This document shows, piece after piece, positions 61,649 to 64,000 of a DNA stretch of 64,000 nucleotides (its first letter is position 1; every line of letters starts with the position of its first letter). The notes beneath the pieces were generated by a model. It saw only the letters and a list, made by a program, of their open reading frames with translations, made no database searches and was not told the origin of the DNA. This DNA is from QPIN01 sp965224575 (GTDB lineage: Bacteria; Pseudomonadota; Gammaproteobacteria; Methylococcales; Methylomonadaceae), in contig CBDCZQ010000006.1 of NCBI GenBank assembly GCA_965224575.1, positions 2,356,001 to 2,420,000 of the forward strand. The letters run 5' to 3'. A program made the translations under genes and the position numbers.

Positions 61649-62389
61649 ATGAGTTTGAAAAAAACAGATCATCGCCATCGAGGAATTTATTTATTGCCTA
61701 ATTTATTTACAACAGGGGCAATGTTTGCAGGTTTTTATGCAATAACTTCAGCAATTAATGAGCGTTTTGAAACAGCTGCTATTTCAATATTAGTTGCTAT
61801 GGTTTTAGATGGCTTAGATGGGCGAGTAGCTAGACTAACAAACACTCAAACCGAATTTGGCGTGCAGTATGATAGCTTGTCCGATATGGTATCTTTTGGT
61901 GTAGCTCCGGCGTTGGTAATGTATTTATGGGCATTTGAAAGTTTAGGAAAGCTAGGTTTGTTTGCTGCTTTTGTCCATACTGCTGGAGGCGCATTAAGAT
62001 TAGCCCGATTTAATACTCAGGTTGAAGTTGCAGATAAGCGATATTTTCAGGGTTTACCAAGTCCAGCAGCAGCTGCAATATTAGCAGGGGGGCTTTGGAT
62101 TAGCCTTGAATATGATTATGAAGTCGAATCTATTAAGTATCTAGTGTTAGTCCTTACTATCAGCACGGGTTTGTTAATGGTAAGTAACTTTCGTTATTCC
62201 AGTTTTAAAGAAATAGATTTTAAAGATAAAGTGCCTTTTGTTGTTGCAATTAGTGTTATGTTAACCATTGGTTTTATTATGGCTCAAGCTCAAAGTATGT
62301 TATTTGTTTTAGCTCTAGGCTACGCAATTTCAGGCCCGGTTATTACCTTACTTACACTAAGAAAAAAAAGAAAAAATAGAAAAACTTAA
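61649..62389 (+). CDS. pssA: CDP-diacylglycerol-serine O-phosphatidyltransferase
   Basis: 246-residue integral membrane enzyme making phosphatidylserine. The CDP-alcohol phosphotransferase motif is complete: DGLDGRVARLTNTQTEFGVQ then DSLSDMVSFG (the DG-AR-G-D-D acids). PNLFTTGAMFAGFYAI opens the membrane part; about six helices. It is of the integral-membrane Bacillus-type, not the E. coli peripheral type. Its position next to leuA and near ilvBHC is frequent in this group. Confidence 0.9.
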   Translation: MSLKKTDHRHRGIYLLPNLFTTGAMFAGFYAITSAINERFETAAISILVAMVLDGLDGRVARLTNTQTEFGVQYDSLSDMVSFGVAPALVMYLWAFESLGKLGLFAAFVHTAGGALRLARFNTQVEVADKRYFQGLPSPAAAAILAGGLWISLEYDYEVESIKYLVLVLTISTGLLMVSNFRYSSFKEIDFKDKVPFVVAISVMLTIGFIMAQAQSMLFVLALGYAISGPVITLLTLRKKRKNRKT

Positions 62390-62432
62390 ACGTTACTTGA
62401 ATCAATTGTAATATTGAAGTATAGTTTTAAAG

Positions 62433-62546
62433 ATGAAGATTCATTCCTCTGCACTACAAGGTTTTCAAATACCATTCCATGGTGAATCACTTGTGCGTGT
62501 CTCTTTGTTTTCTATTCTTGGTTTATCTTTAAAGTTATTGCCCTAG
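62433..62546 (+). CDS. Candidate 37-codon Leu-rich leader peptide upstream of leuA
   Basis: In the 254-bp pssA-leuA gap a short ORF reads MKIHSSALQGFQIPFHGESL then VRVSLFSILGLSLKLLP and stops. Seven of its Leu residues fall in the last 18 codons, as expected for a leucine-sensing leader. The ribosome site is weak (AAAG) and no clear terminator/antiterminator pair was found in the 97 bases before leuA. It could be chance, but its place and composition fit an attenuator. Confidence 0.4.
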   Translation: MKIHSSALQGFQIPFHGESLVRVSLFSILGLSLKLLP

Positions 62547-62643
62547 TGGCATATTAACTTTTACAACAACAATACAAAATACAACCCCTTTTTTTAAATT
62601 TCAATGGCTTAGCTGTTGAGAATATTTCATGAATGGAGTTCTC

Positions 62644-64000
62644 ATGAAAGATAAACTAATAATTTTTGATACCACACTACGTGATGGCGAGCAAAGTCCC
62701 GGTGCATCAATGACTCGAGATGAAAAAGTCAGAATTGCGAAAGCGCTTGAGCGAATGAAAGTAGATGTAATAGAAGCAGGTTTTCCTGTGGCAAGTCTTG
62801 GTGATTTTGAAGCTGTTAAAGCTGTTGCAAATGTAGTAAAGGATAGTACTGTTTGTGCGCTTTCTCGGGCTTTAGATAAAGATATAGATAGAGCTGGAGA
62901 AGCATTAAAAGGTGCTAACAGTTCTCGAATTCATACCTTTATTGCAACTTCTCCAATTCATATGCAAATGAAGTTGAAGATGGAGCCTGAGCAGGTTATT
63001 GAATATGCTGTAAGAGCAGTGAAAAGAGCGCGACAATTTACAGATAATGTTGAGTTTTCTGCTGAAGATGCTGGGCGATCTGAAGAAGATTTTTTGTGTC
63101 GGATTTTAGAAGCTGTGATTGATGCTGGAGCAACAACACTTAATATTCCTGATACGGTTGGGTATAGTGTGCCTGGACAATTTGGGGCGACAATTTCTAA
63201 TTTAATAAGTAGAATTCCGAATTCAGATAAAGCTATTTTTTCTGTGCATTGTCACAATGATTTGGGATTAGCTGTAGCTAATTCACTTTCTGCTGTATTA
63301 AATGGTGCACGACAAGTTGAATGTACGATCAATGGTTTGGGTGAACGAGCCGGTAATGCTTCATTAGAAGAAATTGTGATGGCTATTCGTACAAGACAAG
63401 ATGTTTTTTCATGTCAAACAACATTGGATACGCGAGAAATTTTAAACTGTTCCAAATTAGTTTCTTCGATTACTGGTTTCCCAGTACAACCTAATAAAGC
63501 AATTGTCGGTGCTAATGCTTTTGCACATGAATCAGGGATACATCAGGATGGGGTATTAAAAAACCCTGAAACTTATGAAATTATGAAAGCTGAAGATGTT
63601 GGTTGGTCTGCTAATCGAATGGTACTGGGAAAGCATTCTGGTCGTAATGCATTTAAGAGTCGAATGACAGAGCTTGGTCATGAATTTAGCAGTGAAGAAG
63701 ACTTAAATAAGACTTTTTATCGCTTTAAAGAATTAGCGGATAAAAAACATGAAATTTTTGATGAAGATTTACAAGCTTTGATTTCTGAGGCCAGTTTTTT
63801 TGCAGATGAAGAGACTATAAAACTAATAGCCTTAAAAGTATGTTCAGAAACAGGTGAAAGACCCTGTTCAACTGTAACGCTTAGAATACACGAGCAAGAA
63901 AGAACAGGAAGTGCAAAAGGAAGTGGTGCGGTAGATGCAAGTTTAAAAGCAATAGAGAGCCTGGTTAAATCAAATGCTGTATTAGAATTATATTCTGTTA
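62644..64000 (+). CDS. leuA: 2-isopropylmalate synthase (cut by window end)
   Basis: 452 codons are visible from ATG 62644 (GGAG six bases upstream) and the frame is open at the right edge; the family has about 510-520 residues, so the regulatory domain end is missing. IIFDTTLRDGEQSPGASM opens the TIM barrel, VHCHNDLGLAVANSLSAV holds the metal HxH, NGLGERAGNASLEE follows, and HESGIHQDGVLKN lies near 297-309. First committed step of leucine synthesis from 2-ketoisovalerate supplied by IlvBHC. Confidence 0.95.
   Translation, partial: MKDKLIIFDTTLRDGEQSPGASMTRDEKVRIAKALERMKVDVIEAGFPVASLGDFEAVKAVANVVKDSTVCALSRALDKDIDRAGEALKGANSSRIHTFIATSPIHMQMKLKMEPEQVIEYAVRAVKRARQFTDNVEFSAEDAGRSEEDFLCRILEAVIDAGATTLNIPDTVGYSVPGQFGATISNLISRIPNSDKAIFSVHCHNDLGLAVANSLSAVLNGARQVECTINGLGERAGNASLEEIVMAIRTRQDVFSCQTTLDTREILNCSKLVSSITGFPVQPNKAIVGANAFAHESGIHQDGVLKNPETYEIMKAEDVGWSANRMVLGKHSGRNAFKSRMTELGHEFSSEEDLNKTFYRFKELADKKHEIFDEDLQALISEASFFADEETIKLIALKVCSETGERPCSTVTLRIHEQERTGSAKGSGAVDASLKAIESLVKSNAVLELYSV

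Overview
The window is a low-GC gammaproteobacterial chromosome segment. Its gene content suggests an aerobic methanotroph or methylotroph of the Methylococcales. The evidence is a complete sucrose operon (sucrose-phosphate synthase, sucrose-phosphate phosphatase, fructokinase, amylosucrase), a pyrophosphate-dependent phosphofructokinase, a class II fructose-bisphosphate aldolase, an ilvBH-ilvC...pssA-leuA order and a copper-type CusCBA pump. No pmo or mxa gene lies in the window, so the lifestyle is inferred from this content. No tRNA, rRNA, CRISPR array or intact transposase was found.

Layout. 1-0.5 kb: the 3' end of a cydC-like ABC exporter. 0.6-13.4 kb, minus strand: an alginate polymerisation and export operon, algD / two beta-helix proteins / alg8 / alg44 / algG / Sel1 protein / algE / algK. 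It lacks algX, algL, algIJF and algA. 13.6-18.9 kb: an RbgA/YlqF GTPase, an rlmG gene split by an insertion that carries a second, divergent rlmG and a decayed condensin-E-like gene, then dnaQ and an ElyC/YdcF protein. 19-24 kb: a VOC protein, EfpL, two zinc-ribbon/MORN proteins, and a coupled pair encoding a four-helix membrane protein and an SPFH-like coiled-coil protein. 24-32.5 kb: a small lipoprotein, mutS, pncC, a VOC protein, an exported truncated globin with a secreted cupin, an Ada-like regulator/alkyltransferase, and a PaiB-like protein. 32.5-41.8 kb: fba, a long gene-poor stretch, a CvpA-like protein, cusCBA and a small His/Cys-containing exported protein. 42-48 kb: two exported proteins of unknown function, rnd, a chemoreceptor whose signalling tip has diverged, and a second peptide deformylase. 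48.4-54.4 kb: the sucrose operon. 54.5-64 kb: a DUF2797 protein, ilvB-ilvH-ilvC, two paralogous exported proteins, PPi-PFK, pssA and leuA (cut by the window end), with a candidate leucine-rich leader ORF before leuA.

How the genes work together. PPi-PFK and aldolase handle the hexose phosphates that supply sucrose (an osmolyte and carbon store) and GDP-mannuronate for alginate. IlvBHC and LeuA make branched-chain amino acids. CusCBA would remove excess copper.

Intergenic space is rich in palindromic DNA. A two-hairpin REP-like family (core GTAGGTTGGGCT) occurs in four clear copies plus degraded ones. At least four other inverted-repeat, MITE-like elements of about 80-160 bp are present, none next to a transposase. 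The least explained loci are 20.1-24.0 kb (MORN pair plus SPFH-like pair), the alginate operon with its duplicated beta-helix proteins, the split rlmG, and the chemoreceptor without a recognisable CheA/CheW tip.
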